Positions 1-8,536 of a stretch of DNA of 48,121 nucleotides are shown piece after piece. A model generated the notes under the pieces. It did not search any database. It was given only the letters and a program-made list of their open reading frames with translations, and was not told where the DNA came from. The stretch lies in the NCBI RefSeq assembly GCF_003501885.1, contig NZ_QWFA01000076.1, positions 1-48,121 on the forward strand, in the 5' to 3' direction. Within the stretch, counting starts at the first letter, position 1. Each line of letters begins with the position of its first letter. This DNA comes from Streptomyces globisporus. Its GTDB lineage: Bacteria > Actinomycetota > Actinomycetes > Streptomycetales > Streptomycetaceae. A program made the translations under genes and the position numbers.

Positions 1-2311
1 CGGCGGACCGGGGCGCGGGAACCACGGGGCCGGCGCCCGGTTCGCCGAACGGGTCCGGAAGACCGGTGAGTTCACGCAACAGGGCGAGGTTGCCCCGGGT
101 CACGGACCACAGCGTCCGCTGCCGGTCGTGGACGTCGGCCACCGCAGCCGGATGGTCGGCCAGCACCGCGAGGGCCCGCTCCGCGAGCCGGGCGCCCAGG
201 GCCCGTTCGTGGACGGAGACGCCCCAGTCGGGCCGGTCGATGTCGGCCAGGAAGTAGGCCAGTTTGGGGTGCGAGACCAGGCTGATGACGGGGGTGCCGC
301 AGCCGAACGGGATCATCCCGGCGTGCCCGCGCATCCCGATCACCAGCCGGGTGCGCCGGTAGAGGTCGCGGATGGCGTCGTTGGAGAGCAGATACAGCGG
401 CTCCACGGGGAGGGCGAGGCCGTGCTCGCGCCGCAGATCGTCGACGAAGCGTTCGTCGGCGGGCATGTGCGCGGCGTAACGGACCTCTGCCGCACCGGAG
501 ATGGCGCGGATCGCCGCGGCCATCTCCGCGAGGAAGTGCCCGTAGTCGTGGCCGAAGCGGAGCCCGGCCCGGTCGTAGGCGCAGTTGATGAGGACGGTGT
601 CCTCGCGCACGGCCGGTTCGGCGAGGCGGGCGTCGAGGTGGCGGGCGACCGTGGTGGGGCAGGGCTGGTAGCGCACCTTCTCGCGGAGGGATGTGGGCAG
701 CAGCTCCCTGACCCGGGCGACGGAGCCGTGGTTGCGCAGCCCGAAGAACGCGGACCGCTCGACCAGGGCTCGCAGGGAGGCCGCGAACCGCTCGCGCCGG
801 TAGCGCTGGCCGTCGAAGACGTTGTAGCCGACGGCGAAGACCGCCAGGGGGGCGGTGATCCGGGCGAGCACGTCGTCGGGGATGTTCCACTGCCAGCCGC
901 TGTTCCCGTTGGGCGCGGTGTCGGGGAGGAAGAGCCCGCCGCCGCCGACGATCACGGCCTGCCGGGCGTTGAGGCGTTCGAGGCCGGCCTCGTCGACCAG
1001 CAGGTGCACGTGCTGCTGGTGCCAGCGGTCGGGGCCGGTGTCGGCGGTGAAGCAGCTGCGGACCGCCTCGGGCAGCACCCTGTCGCCCGCGTTCTCGTCG
1101 CCGTCGGCGAACAGGGCTACATGGGCGAGCTGTTCGCCGGACGGGGTGACCGGCGAGGTGGCGTCCGCCGCGACCATCTCGGAGGTACGGGCGTACCAGG
1201 CACGGCAGTTGGCGTCGGTCGGGTCGGAATCCAGACCGGCGAGCGCGTACCCGCGGGCGTCCTCCGTGCGGCCCAGAAGCCAGGCCAGCCGGGCGAGTTG
1301 GCCGTACGCGCGTGGGGCGAAGTCCGGGGACGCGGTCGCCAGGAGGAGGTGCGTCTCGGCCTCCTCGTACCGGGACAGCGCCATCAGGCAGACCCCGAGC
1401 GTCTCGTGGCAGCGCGGCAGGTCCGGGCGGCCCGCGACGGCCTCGCCCAGCAGGTCGACGGCCACGTCGTGGTGCCCGCGCCCCCGGTGGATCTCGGCGA
1501 GCTGCCGGACCAGGTCGATCGGCGGCCGGGACCCGGCGGGGAACGGAAGCGCGAGGTGCAGCAGCAGGTCGGGGTGTTTCGCGCCGGGGAGGGCGAGGTA
1601 GGCGGCGCGGAACGCCTCGTCGTCCAGGTCGAACCGCGCCCGGGCCTCGTGGGCGGGACCGGTCCAAGACGTTGGCGTACCCGCGAAGTTCAGGACGACG
1701 ACGCCTTCGGGGACCGCCAGGTCGTCGCCGAGCCGCAGCGCCCGGAAGTCGTACCGGGAGTCCAGGGGTACGAGGACGCTCTCCGGGATGTCCTGCGCGG
1801 CGGCAGGCGGTAGGGGGTGGGCGAGATCCTGGCGCTGGATCACCAGCAGCCCGTCGTCGGCGATGCCGATACGCGGGGCGGGGACGCCGTCCGGACCGGT
1901 GCGCGGCACGGCGGCCACGCCCGTACGGAGACGCAGCAGGTCATCGATCCCGCCGAGGACGACCAGGGCGGGGGTGAGCGCGATGACGGTGTCGTAGTCG
2001 TCGAGGCGGAAGAAGTCGTGGAGTCCGGTGGCCGTGCGCGGGATCAGCCGGGGGTGCAGCCGGTGGGCGGCGTCGAAGGAGGCATCCGGCAGGCCGGGGT
2101 GCAGGACGACGACGTCCTCGCAGAGAGCGGGGTTGGTCAGCGCGAGGCTGCGCAGGAGGGCCTGGAGTCCGGGCAGTTGGCCCGCGTCGGTGACGTACAC
2201 GGCGAAGGCGATCCGGCGCTTCCCGGTGACGGCGCGGCGGTCGTCGGCGGAGGAGGCGGATGCGGATGCGGCGGCGGACCCGGGCACGGGGGTGGAGTCG
2301 TGCGTCGTCAT
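1..2311 (-). CDS. GT8-like / TPR / polysaccharide pyruvyltransferase-family protein (C-terminus beyond window)
   Basis: Reads from ATG at 2311 to the left edge without a stop (at least 770 residues). Three parts are visible. Residues about 30-210 resemble a GT8-type glycosyltransferase fold, but where GT8 enzymes carry the DxD metal motif this protein reads ALTPALVVLGG, so the domain looks catalytically degenerate. Residues about 265-375 are TPR-like helical repeats. Residues about 395-740 match the polysaccharide pyruvyl transferase (CsaB/WcaK) family: VIVGGGGLFLPDT, LAVFAVGYNVF and IGMRGHAGMIPFG are typical glycine-rich and late motifs. Family members put ketal pyruvate on surface glycans, so the likely role is decorating a cell-wall polymer. 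The start overlaps the stop of the upstream gene (ATGA), so the two are translationally coupled. The exact substrate is unknown. Confidence 0.8.
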   Translation of the reverse strand, partial: MTTHDSTPVPGSAAASASASSADDRRAVTGKRRIAFAVYVTDAGQLPGLQALLRSLALTNPALCEDVVVLHPGLPDASFDAAHRLHPRLIPRTATGLHDFFRLDDYDTVIALTPALVVLGGIDDLLRLRTGVAAVPRTGPDGVPAPRIGIADDGLLVIQRQDLAHPLPPAAAQDIPESVLVPLDSRYDFRALRLGDDLAVPEGVVVLNFAGTPTSWTGPAHEARARFDLDDEAFRAAYLALPGAKHPDLLLHLALPFPAGSRPPIDLVRQLAEIHRGRGHHDVAVDLLGEAVAGRPDLPRCHETLGVCLMALSRYEEAETHLLLATASPDFAPRAYGQLARLAWLLGRTEDARGYALAGLDSDPTDANCRAWYARTSEMVAADATSPVTPSGEQLAHVALFADGDENAGDRVLPEAVRSCFTADTGPDRWHQQHVHLLVDEAGLERLNARQAVIVGGGGLFLPDTAPNGNSGWQWNIPDDVLARITAPLAVFAVGYNVFDGQRYRRERFAASLRALVERSAFFGLRNHGSVARVRELLPTSLREKVRYQPCPTTVARHLDARLAEPAVREDTVLINCAYDRAGLRFGHDYGHFLAEMAAAIRAISGAAEVRYAAHMPADERFVDDLRREHGLALPVEPLYLLSNDAIRDLYRRTRLVIGMRGHAGMIPFGCGTPVISLVSHPKLAYFLADIDRPDWGVSVHERALGARLAERALAVLADHPAAVADVHDRQRTLWSVTRGNLALLRELTGLPDPFGEPGAGPVVPAPRSA

Positions 2312-3693
2312 CTCAGCGTGATCCTCACTGCGGTGTCGTCCGTTCTCCCGGTCCGCGATCCGATCCACTCGCCCTCGCGCGGGGACAGGGCCGCCGGTCC
2401 TTCGAACCCGATGAGGTCCACCCGGGCGGGGGTGCCCAGGAAGTCGAGGAGCCGCAGCACGGTGTACGCGGTGCTCGCGGGACCGTCGCCGTCGGCCGGT
2501 TCGCCGATCAGGGCCGGGTCGTGCAGCGGGCGGCGCAGCGTCGCGTCGCCGATGCGGTCCTGGGCGCCGGGGACGAGCCGGCTGCGCAGGGCGAGCCGCC
2601 AGTGCGGGAGCGGGTCGCCGAAGACCAGCCGGGCCGTGGCCCGGCGGTCCCAGCGGGGGCCCTTCCACGGGGAGCCGCCGCGCAGGGTGACGGCGTGCAG
2701 GTCGGTTCGGGCGGTGGGGGCGGCGTGGCGTACGGCGTCGCAGCGCACGACGAGGTCGTAGCCCTCGATCAGGGCGGCCAGGGAACTGCCGGGCCGCTGT
2801 TCCTGCTCGGCGGTGTGCGGTGTGTCGGCGACCAGGCACACCGTCCGGCCCGCGAGGAACCGGCGCAGGCCGGTTACGCCGATGGGTTCGGCCCCGCCGA
2901 GCAGCGGGTCGGCCATCGGGTCACGGTCCGAGAGCCGGCGGTGCTCGGCGTAGAGGGCGGCGAGCCGGCGTACGGCGGGGTCGGCGGCGCCGCGTTCGGT
3001 GGTGCGGAGCCGGACGAGTTCGGTGAAGGCGGCGCGGGCGTCGGCGGCGGGCAGGTGGCGGGAGAGGCGGAGGGCGCCGACCCCGGTCCCGGCCTCTTCC
3101 CCGTCCGCGGCAGCGGTTCTGTCCCCGCCCGCACCCGCAGCCCCGTCCCCGACCCCGACCAGCGCCAGCGCCTCGTCGATCAGGTCCCCCGCCGCGCGGA
3201 GCGTGGCGATCCGGCGTTCGACATCGCGCGAGGCGGCGGTGTTCTGCTGGAGCGCGAGGTGGCGTTCGTACGCGGTGATCGCCTCCTCGCTCCGGCCGAG
3301 CGCGTCCAGGGCGTTGCCGCGCAGCCGCCAGGCGCCCTTGGAGCGGGCGCGCAGGGCGGTGGCCTCGTCGGCGAGGGCCAGGGCGAGGCGGGCCCCGGCC
3401 TCGCCGCCGTTGTCCAGGGCCTGCTGCCCCGTCCCCAGCAGCGCGTCGAACGCGTCGGCGCCCGGGGTGGAGCACGCGGTGGTCAGCGCGCCGATCGACG
3501 CGATGAGCCGGGTGCGGCGGGCGTCGGTGAGGGGGCCGGAGGCGGCGAGGGCGGCGAGGTGGTCGCCGCAGAGCCGCAGGGCGGCCAGCAGCGCCGGGTC
3601 CGGTCCGTCGCCGGGGCGGGCCCGGGGCGGCGTTCCCGGCCGTCCCGCTATCGCCCGTACTGACGTGAGCAGCCCGGTGAGGGTCTGGCCCAT
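2308..3693 (-). CDS. TPR-containing GT29 (sialyltransferase-fold) glycosyltransferase-like protein
   Basis: 461 residues. The N-terminal part is alpha-helical, with TPR-like repeats around residues 105-185 (RLRGNALDALGRSEEAITAY is a good TPR unit). The C-terminal part resembles GT29 sialyltransferases. RTVCLVAD followed by YDLVVRCDAV looks like the L motif, where families have a VGN-type strand and a YD-V-R-N element. STAYTVLRLL followed by ARVDLIGFEG looks like the S motif, which binds CMP-sugar. The family transfers nonulosonic acids from CMP donors. It lies between a polysialyltransferase-family gene and a pyruvyltransferase gene, which supports a job in nonulosonic-acid polymer assembly. 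Its stop overlaps the next start (ATGA). The GT29 assignment rests on motif pattern, not a search. Confidence 0.65.
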   Translation of the reverse strand: MGQTLTGLLTSVRAIAGRPGTPPRARPGDGPDPALLAALRLCGDHLAALAASGPLTDARRTRLIASIGALTTACSTPGADAFDALLGTGQQALDNGGEAGARLALALADEATALRARSKGAWRLRGNALDALGRSEEAITAYERHLALQQNTAASRDVERRIATLRAAGDLIDEALALVGVGDGAAGAGGDRTAAADGEEAGTGVGALRLSRHLPAADARAAFTELVRLRTTERGAADPAVRRLAALYAEHRRLSDRDPMADPLLGGAEPIGVTGLRRFLAGRTVCLVADTPHTAEQEQRPGSSLAALIEGYDLVVRCDAVRHAAPTARTDLHAVTLRGGSPWKGPRWDRRATARLVFGDPLPHWRLALRSRLVPGAQDRIGDATLRRPLHDPALIGEPADGDGPASTAYTVLRLLDFLGTPARVDLIGFEGPAALSPREGEWIGSRTGRTDDTAVRITLR

Positions 3694-3723
3694 GCTCGTT
3701 CCGCCGTTTCTGTGAGTCGGACG

Positions 3724-3753
3724 CCGGCACCGGGGTTCGGGCCCCGGTGCCGG
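3724..3753 (-). terminator. Intercistronic hairpin between polysialyltransferase and GT29-like genes
   Basis: A perfect 12-bp stem (CCGGCACCGGGG / CCCCGGTGCCGG) with a 6-nt loop lies in the 67-bp gap between the two minus-strand genes. It sits 8 bp past the stop at 3761. It is strong enough to terminate or attenuate transcription inside the cluster, or to shield an RNA end. No T-tract follows, as is usual in Streptomyces. Confidence 0.55.
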
Positions 3754-3760
3754 TTGCGGG

Positions 3761-5203
3761 TCAGAGGCCCAGGGTGCTGCGGGTGCGCCGTACGGTGCGG
3801 CGCAGCCGGACCGCCGCGCCCCGCGGGCCGCCGCCGGGCAGAGTGAGGCTCTGCAGACGGCGGCGCTTGAAGTAGTGCTGGGTGGTGGGGTCGAGGTGCT
3901 CCCGCAGCCAGGCCTCGGCCTCGGGGCGCAGCCCGGGGTTGAGCTTGGCCTGCATGCAGTAGCCGACGGCCCGCACCAGCGGGGCGAGGGTGTCCGGCGC
4001 GGTGCGCGGCAGCTGGGGGACGCCCTCGGAGCCTCGTACTTCCGCTCCCCCCGGGCCGCCCTGCGCGTCCAGGTCCGGCACGAGGTGGTCGGTGATCGTC
4101 AGCGGGATGCGATTGCTGTTCTCGTACGGGGCGATCCGGTCGAGGACCAGCCGGGTGCCGACGCGGGCGACGGGGATGCCGTAGTACGCGGCGGCGGTGA
4201 ACATCGCGGTGGAGAAGCAGCCGACGACGAGGGTGGGCGCGCACCGCTCGTACAGCGTCTCGGCGAGCAGCGGGCTGTCCAGCGTGGTGAGCCGTACGCC
4301 GAGTTCGGCGGCGGCCTCGTCCAGGGCGCGGGAGTAGCGGGCCGGGGCGGTGGGGTGCGGCTTGAAGAGGATGGAGGTGTGCCCGGCGCGGGCGGCTCCG
4401 CGCAGCATCCGGATGTGCAGCTCCTCTTCCTCCTCCGGGGTGAGGATGGTGAGGGCGGCGAGGTACTGGCCCAGCAGCATCGCGGTGGGGGCGGCGGCCT
4501 CGGCGGCGGCGAGCCCCTTGTCGCCCTCGGCGGCGGTGGCGATCTCGGAGAGGACCGCGCGGAAGGCGTCGTCGGGGACGAGTTCGGGCTCGACGCCCGC
4601 CTCGGCGAGGAGGAGCGGGCGCAGTCCGGTGACCAGGTCGAGGTGGAGGACGCGCCGGATGCGGCAGGCGATGGACTGGGGCATCCGGTTGCGCGTGGGG
4701 CCGTAGCTCATCAGGCCGTCGGCGTAGACGTGGACGGCGCTCTCGGAGAAGATCGCGGCGAGCGCGCGGGCCGGGTTGACCTGGATGGACTCGACGGCGA
4801 GGTCGACGGGGGCCTCGGGGGCGATGTCCCAGGCCAGGCGGAAGGCCCGCTGCCACAGGACGGTCTCCTCGGAGCGGGGGCCCCAGCCGCTGGGGTGGTG
4901 CGGGCTGATGGCCTCGTTCCAGTCGACGACGGCGTCGAAGCGGGCGGCGAGGGAGCCGTAACCGCGCATCTCCTCCAGGCGCAGGGCGGTCTCGGGGACG
5001 GCCGCGTTGTTGGAGACCAGCAGGATGCGGTGGCTGTCGAGGGCCCGGCCGAACTGTCCGGCGTCGAGCGCGGCGGCGAGGGTGGCCGCGCCGTACAGGG
5101 TGGAGACCTGGAAGATCTGGGTGCGCGGGGGCGTACGTACGGACGCGGAACCAGCGGAACCGAGCGCCGGGTCGGGCGTGGGTACGGAATCGGGCACGGT
5201 CAT
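3761..5203 (-). CDS. Alpha-2,8-polysialyltransferase-family glycosyltransferase
   Basis: 480 residues, ATG start three bases after the upstream GT2 stop, so co-transcribed. It resembles the bacterial polysialyltransferase family (POLYST). The FKPHPTAP segment near residue 281 carries the HP motif used to bind the CMP donor, and YADGLMSYG near residue 162 fits the acidic D/E-G motif. VVGCFSTAMF and TLYERCAPTL near 310-335 fit the C-terminal Rossmann half. Streptomycetes have family members linked to the Kdn-containing teichulosonic acid of their wall, so a nonulosonic-acid polymerase role is likelier than true polysialic acid. The C-terminal ~40 residues are rich in Arg (RRRLQSL, RRTVRRTRS) and could touch membrane or polymer. 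Substrate not determined by sequence. Confidence 0.8.
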   Translation of the reverse strand: MTVPDSVPTPDPALGSAGSASVRTPPRTQIFQVSTLYGAATLAAALDAGQFGRALDSHRILLVSNNAAVPETALRLEEMRGYGSLAARFDAVVDWNEAISPHHPSGWGPRSEETVLWQRAFRLAWDIAPEAPVDLAVESIQVNPARALAAIFSESAVHVYADGLMSYGPTRNRMPQSIACRIRRVLHLDLVTGLRPLLLAEAGVEPELVPDDAFRAVLSEIATAAEGDKGLAAAEAAAPTAMLLGQYLAALTILTPEEEEELHIRMLRGAARAGHTSILFKPHPTAPARYSRALDEAAAELGVRLTTLDSPLLAETLYERCAPTLVVGCFSTAMFTAAAYYGIPVARVGTRLVLDRIAPYENSNRIPLTITDHLVPDLDAQGGPGGAEVRGSEGVPQLPRTAPDTLAPLVRAVGYCMQAKLNPGLRPEAEAWLREHLDPTTQHYFKRRRLQSLTLPGGGPRGAAVRLRRTVRRTRSTLGL

Positions 5204-5206
5204 CGG

Positions 5207-6172
5207 TCAGGCGGCCTTCTGCTTGGTGCGCAGACGGCTGAGCAGCGTGCCGCGCTTGTCGTCGATCATCGTCAGGGTGCGGTCGAGCACGTCCTGCGGC
5301 ATCCGGCCCAGCGCGGCGGTGGACTCGGCGCGCAGCTTCCGGGCGGTGGCGGGCTCGTAGTCGTCGGCCTTCTCGTTGTGGAAGGCGATCATCGCGCAGT
5401 AGGTACGGACGGCCTTCGGCAGCAGGATGTCCGCGTCCCGGTCGGCGCGCAGCTGGTCGAGCAGCGTGTCGTAGGAGGCGAAGAAGTCGAGCTGGCGGGC
5501 GTCCTTGATCTGGGTCAGGGAGGTGGTGACCCCGCGCCGGTAGAAGATGCCGTAAAGACCGAGCGCCGCGTAGGTGCGGGCGCGCAGATGGAGCTGCCAG
5601 ATCCACAGCCGGTCCTCGGCGGTGCGCAGTTCGGTGGCGAAGCGCTGGGCGCCGTCCGCGAAGAGCCGCCGGTGGTAGATCCCGGCCCAGACGAACGGGT
5701 AGTCGACCATGGTCTCGCGCTCGGGCGCCCCGATGCCGTCGCGGGGGTCGAGCAGGGTGTCCCGGAGCGGGGCGGGGGCGCGCCGCACGACGCGGGTGGT
5801 GCCGGTGGACTGGACGTGGTCGGTGCGGGCGAAGTCGCAGTCGAGGTCCTGGGCGGCGCGCAGCAGCCGGCCCAGGTGGCCGGGGGCGTACCAGTCGTCG
5901 CCGTCGAGGAAGGTGAGGTAGTCGCCCTCGGCGGAGTCGATGCCGCTGTTGCGGGCGGCCGCGATGCCGACGTTCGTACCGTGTCTGATCACCCGGGCGT
6001 GCGGCAGCCGCTCGGCCCAGTGGTCGACGATGTCCTGCGTACCGTCGGTCGACGCGTCATCGACCAGCAGGAACTCGATGTCCGGGTCCGCGTTGCGGGC
6101 CAGGCTCCCCAGCGTGGTCGGGGCGTAGGCCGCGACATTGTGGAGCGGTACGACAACGGACAGTTTCGGCAC
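5207..6172 (-). CDS. Family 2 glycosyltransferase (GT-A)
   Basis: 321 residues from the GTG chosen here. An in-frame GTG at 6184 is also open, but 6172 has AGGG six bases upstream and gives the usual N-terminus MPKLSVVVPLHNV. GT2 signatures: VDDASTDGTQDIV near 40, and FLDGDDW near 90, where the acidic pair binds metal and UDP-sugar. ELRTAEDRLWIWQL near 200 supplies the ED catalytic base seen in GT2 enzymes. No transmembrane span is evident, so a soluble or membrane-associated cytoplasmic enzyme. It is first in the four-gene glycopolymer operon. The short upstream gap holds the presumed promoter. Donor and acceptor cannot be told. Confidence 0.85.
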   Translation of the reverse strand: MPKLSVVVPLHNVAAYAPTTLGSLARNADPDIEFLLVDDASTDGTQDIVDHWAERLPHARVIRHGTNVGIAAARNSGIDSAEGDYLTFLDGDDWYAPGHLGRLLRAAQDLDCDFARTDHVQSTGTTRVVRRAPAPLRDTLLDPRDGIGAPERETMVDYPFVWAGIYHRRLFADGAQRFATELRTAEDRLWIWQLHLRARTYAALGLYGIFYRRGVTTSLTQIKDARQLDFFASYDTLLDQLRADRDADILLPKAVRTYCAMIAFHNEKADDYEPATARKLRAESTAALGRMPQDVLDRTLTMIDDKRGTLLSRLRTKQKAA

Positions 6173-6234
6173 GCGCGCCCTCACCTTCGATCATGGTCCC
6201 GACAACCTAGTGAGACCGCGGAAGGATCGGATGA

Positions 6235-6255
6235 CACCCGCCACGACAGCGGGTG
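6235..6255. terminator. Small hairpin upstream of the glycopolymer operon
   Basis: CACCCGC / GCGGGTG arms of 7 bp around a 7-nt loop lie between the GT2 start and the LysE stop, about 63 bp upstream of the GT2 start. It could be part of a tandem terminator for the LysE gene or a regulatory site for the glycopolymer promoter. Nothing else marks its role. Confidence 0.3.
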
Positions 6256-6294
6256 AACTCTGCGCGTCCGCCGGATGACCGGGTGCGGGGGTAC

Positions 6295-6311
6295 GCGAGC
6301 CGGAGGCTCGC
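6295..6311 (-). terminator. Terminator of the LysE-family gene
   Basis: A perfect 7-bp stem GCGAGCC / GGCTCGC with a GGA loop begins 29 bp after the LysE-family stop on the minus strand. GC-rich short stem, no U-tract, consistent with Streptomyces factor-independent terminators. Confidence 0.5.
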
Positions 6312-6339
6312 TGATCCACCAGGGATTACGGGACAGCCC

Positions 6340-7026
6340 TCAGACGCTGCTGAGCGAGAGCTTCGCGGCGAACCCGAGGAACAGCACACCGGCCGCCGAA
6401 GTGGCCCCCGCCGACAGCCGCTTGCGCCGGCGGAAGACGGCGGCCAGCCGGGTGCCGCCGAAGATCAGCACCGAGAGGTAGGCGAAGCTGGCGAGCTGGA
6501 GCAGGGTGCCCAGCACCAGGAACGACAGCGCGGGGTAGGCGTAGGCGGGGTCGACGAACTGGACGAAGAAGGAGATCAGGAACAGGATCGCCTTCGGGTT
6601 GATCAGGCTGACCACGAGCGCCCGGCGGTAGGGCCGCTCCACGGGTCCCGCCGCCGCTCCGGACGCCTCGGCGGCCCCCTCCGCCCCGACCGTCTCGACG
6701 AGTTCGGCGGTACGCCGGTGCCGCTCGCGCCACAGGGCCACGGCGGCCCGCAGCATCCCGATGGCCATCCAGGTCAGGTAGGCCGCGCCCGCGTACTTGA
6801 CGATCGCGAAGAGCAGGGGCGTGGTCGTGAGGAGGGACGCGGCGCCCAGTGCGGCGAGCGTCATCAGGACGGCGTCCCCGGTCCAGACGCCCGCGGCGGC
6901 TTTGTACCCGGTGCGTACGCCGCGTCGGGCGGCGACGGAGAGCACGTAGAGCGAGTTCGGACCCGGCAGAAGGACGATCAGCGCCAGGCCGGCGAGATAG
7001 GTCGGAAGATCGGTGACACCCAGCAT
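6340..7026 (-). CDS. LysE/RhtB-family amino-acid exporter
   Basis: 228 residues from ATG at 7026. The N-terminus LAGLALIVLLPGPNSLYVLS carries the PGPN signature of the LysE/RhtB superfamily. About six hydrophobic segments follow (about 8-28, 43-63, 68-90, then after a charged loop 150-172, 180-205 and 208-228). SLINPKAILFLISFF around 148 is the second conserved motif. The central loop (about 92-140) is rich in Ala, Glu and Arg and is longer than in E. coli LeuE. Members export amino acids by proton antiport; LeuE-like export of neutral amino acids is the best guess, but substrate cannot be read. Divergent from the L,D-transpeptidase gene. Confidence 0.85.
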   Translation of the reverse strand: MLGVTDLPTYLAGLALIVLLPGPNSLYVLSVAARRGVRTGYKAAAGVWTGDAVLMTLAALGAASLLTTTPLLFAIVKYAGAAYLTWMAIGMLRAAVALWRERHRRTAELVETVGAEGAAEASGAAAGPVERPYRRALVVSLINPKAILFLISFFVQFVDPAYAYPALSFLVLGTLLQLASFAYLSVLIFGGTRLAAVFRRRKRLSAGATSAAGVLFLGFAAKLSLSSV

Positions 7027-7278
7027 GAACGGAGTGTTGCACGCCGGTACGGGTCGCCGTCCAGGGGGAATCACCTGGCGATATGCGCCGTCGGACACCG
7101 CGCGGCAGAGGACCGGTCCCGACGGCCCGGACCCGGCCATGATCGGCCGGGCGGGCCCTCGGGGGTCTGGACGCGCGGCCGTCGTCCGGCGGAGGATTCG
7201 CTGACCGGGCCGGACGGGAATCCGTACGGCATCCGTACAGGAGGCACCGGTCCGACAGGTGAGCCAGGGGGATCGAAC

Positions 7279-8322
7279 ATGGTGGACACGGACAGCGGGT
7301 GGGACGGCCGGGGCGGGAGGGGCTCGCACGGGACGCGGGACATGCGCGGGGCGTGTGCGGTCGACGCGATACCGGACCGTCGCGTCGCGGTCCCGGACCG
7401 TCGCGTCGCCCTGCCGGGCCGTCGCGTCGCCGCCGTGTCCCTCGTCGCGCTGGCCGCCCTCGCGACGGGATGCGAACCGGGTACGGCCACGGGGGCGCAG
7501 GACGCGTCTCCTCCGGCGCGGGCCACGCAGGCCGCCGCGCCCTCCCCCACACGCACCGCCCCCGTGACCGAGGACGCGAAGCCGCGTACCGCGCCACCGC
7601 CCGTCCCGTCGGCGTCCACCGCCGCACCGGCCCCGGCCCCTGACCCGACGACCGCCCGGCCGGCCCCGGAACCGAGCACCGCGCCGCCGCCGCGCGTCCT
7701 GATGCGGACCGGGGCCGAGAGCGACCGGGTGCGCGAACTCCAGGCCCGGCTCCGCCAGATCGGCCACTTCGGGCGCAACCCCACCGGCTACTACGGCTCC
7801 GTCACCGCCGACGCCGTACGGTCCTTCCAGGCCAAGCGGAGCCTGCCGGTCACGGGCTCCACCGACGAGGTGACCTGGCGGCGGCTGCTGGCGATGACCC
7901 GGACGCCGACGGCCGCCGAACTGCGCCCGCCGACCGAGCGGCCGGTGGCCGCGCCGGACGAGCGGTGCCTGAAGGGCCGGGTCCTGTGCATCAGCAAGAA
8001 CAGCCGGACCCTGGCGTGGATGATCGACGGCAGGGTCGTCTCGGCGATGGACGTGCGCTTCGGCTCGGAGTACACGCCGACCCGCGAGGGCGTGTTCGAG
8101 GTGTTCTGGAAGTCCCGGGACCATGTGTCGACGCTGTACGACACCCCGATGCCGTACGCCCTGTTCTTCAGCGGCGGCCAGGCGGTGCACTACTCCGCGG
8201 ACTTCGCGGCCAACGGCTACGGCGGCGCCTCGCACGGCTGCGTCAACGTACGGGACAAGAGGAAGGTCGCGGCGCTGTTCGACCAGGTGAGGACCGGCGA
8301 CAAGGTCGTCGTCTACTGGTGA
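7279..8322 (+). CDS. Lipoprotein L,D-transpeptidase with peptidoglycan-binding domain
   Basis: 347 residues, ATG with AGGGGG upstream. A long basic N-terminus holds a threefold PDRRVA / PGRRVA repeat, then a hydrophobic stretch ending LATGC, a lipobox with Cys65; a start at Met22 would give a more normal signal peptide. A Pro/Ala/Thr-rich linker follows (66-135), then a PG_binding_1 domain (about 140-205; ESDRVRELQARLRQIG, TADAVRSFQAKRSLP) and a YkuD L,D-transpeptidase domain (about 229-347). The catalytic SHGCVN motif has Cys321 and His319. Such enzymes make 3-3 cross-links in peptidoglycan at the cell surface. The upstream 250 bp are the divergent promoter region shared with the LysE gene; I saw no riboswitch there. 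Confident call. Confidence 0.9.
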   Translation: MVDTDSGWDGRGGRGSHGTRDMRGACAVDAIPDRRVAVPDRRVALPGRRVAAVSLVALAALATGCEPGTATGAQDASPPARATQAAAPSPTRTAPVTEDAKPRTAPPPVPSASTAAPAPAPDPTTARPAPEPSTAPPPRVLMRTGAESDRVRELQARLRQIGHFGRNPTGYYGSVTADAVRSFQAKRSLPVTGSTDEVTWRRLLAMTRTPTAAELRPPTERPVAAPDERCLKGRVLCISKNSRTLAWMIDGRVVSAMDVRFGSEYTPTREGVFEVFWKSRDHVSTLYDTPMPYALFFSGGQAVHYSADFAANGYGGASHGCVNVRDKRKVAALFDQVRTGDKVVVYW

Positions 8323-8355
8323 CCGGCTGCTCGGCCGGTCCGGACGAAGGGAGAG

Positions 8356-8394
8356 GGCGCGGGCGGGACCGGGGGAACGTGTCCCGCCCGCGCC
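8356..8394. terminator. Strong bidirectional terminator
   Basis: A perfect 14-bp GC stem (GGCGCGGGCGGGAC / GTCCCGCCCGCGCC) with an 11-nt loop begins 34 bp after the L,D-transpeptidase stop. It separates that gene from the convergent sigma-partner gene. Confidence 0.8.
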
Positions 8395-8536
8395 GATGCG
8401 CTGAGCCGAAGGTACGGGGGGAACCCCGGCTCGTCGCGCGGCCGATGACCAGTCGGCTCACTCTGTACTGCGCCCGGCCCTCCAAAAACGTCACACCTGG
8501 TGGCACGGACGGTCGGACAAGACCTGGAAGCGCAGG

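Noticed and set aside
128..3663. Long plus-strand open frames opposite the glycopolymer genes
   Set aside because: They are Gly/Val/Arg-rich shadows of the minus-strand genes caused by high GC3; no motif or ribosome site supports them.
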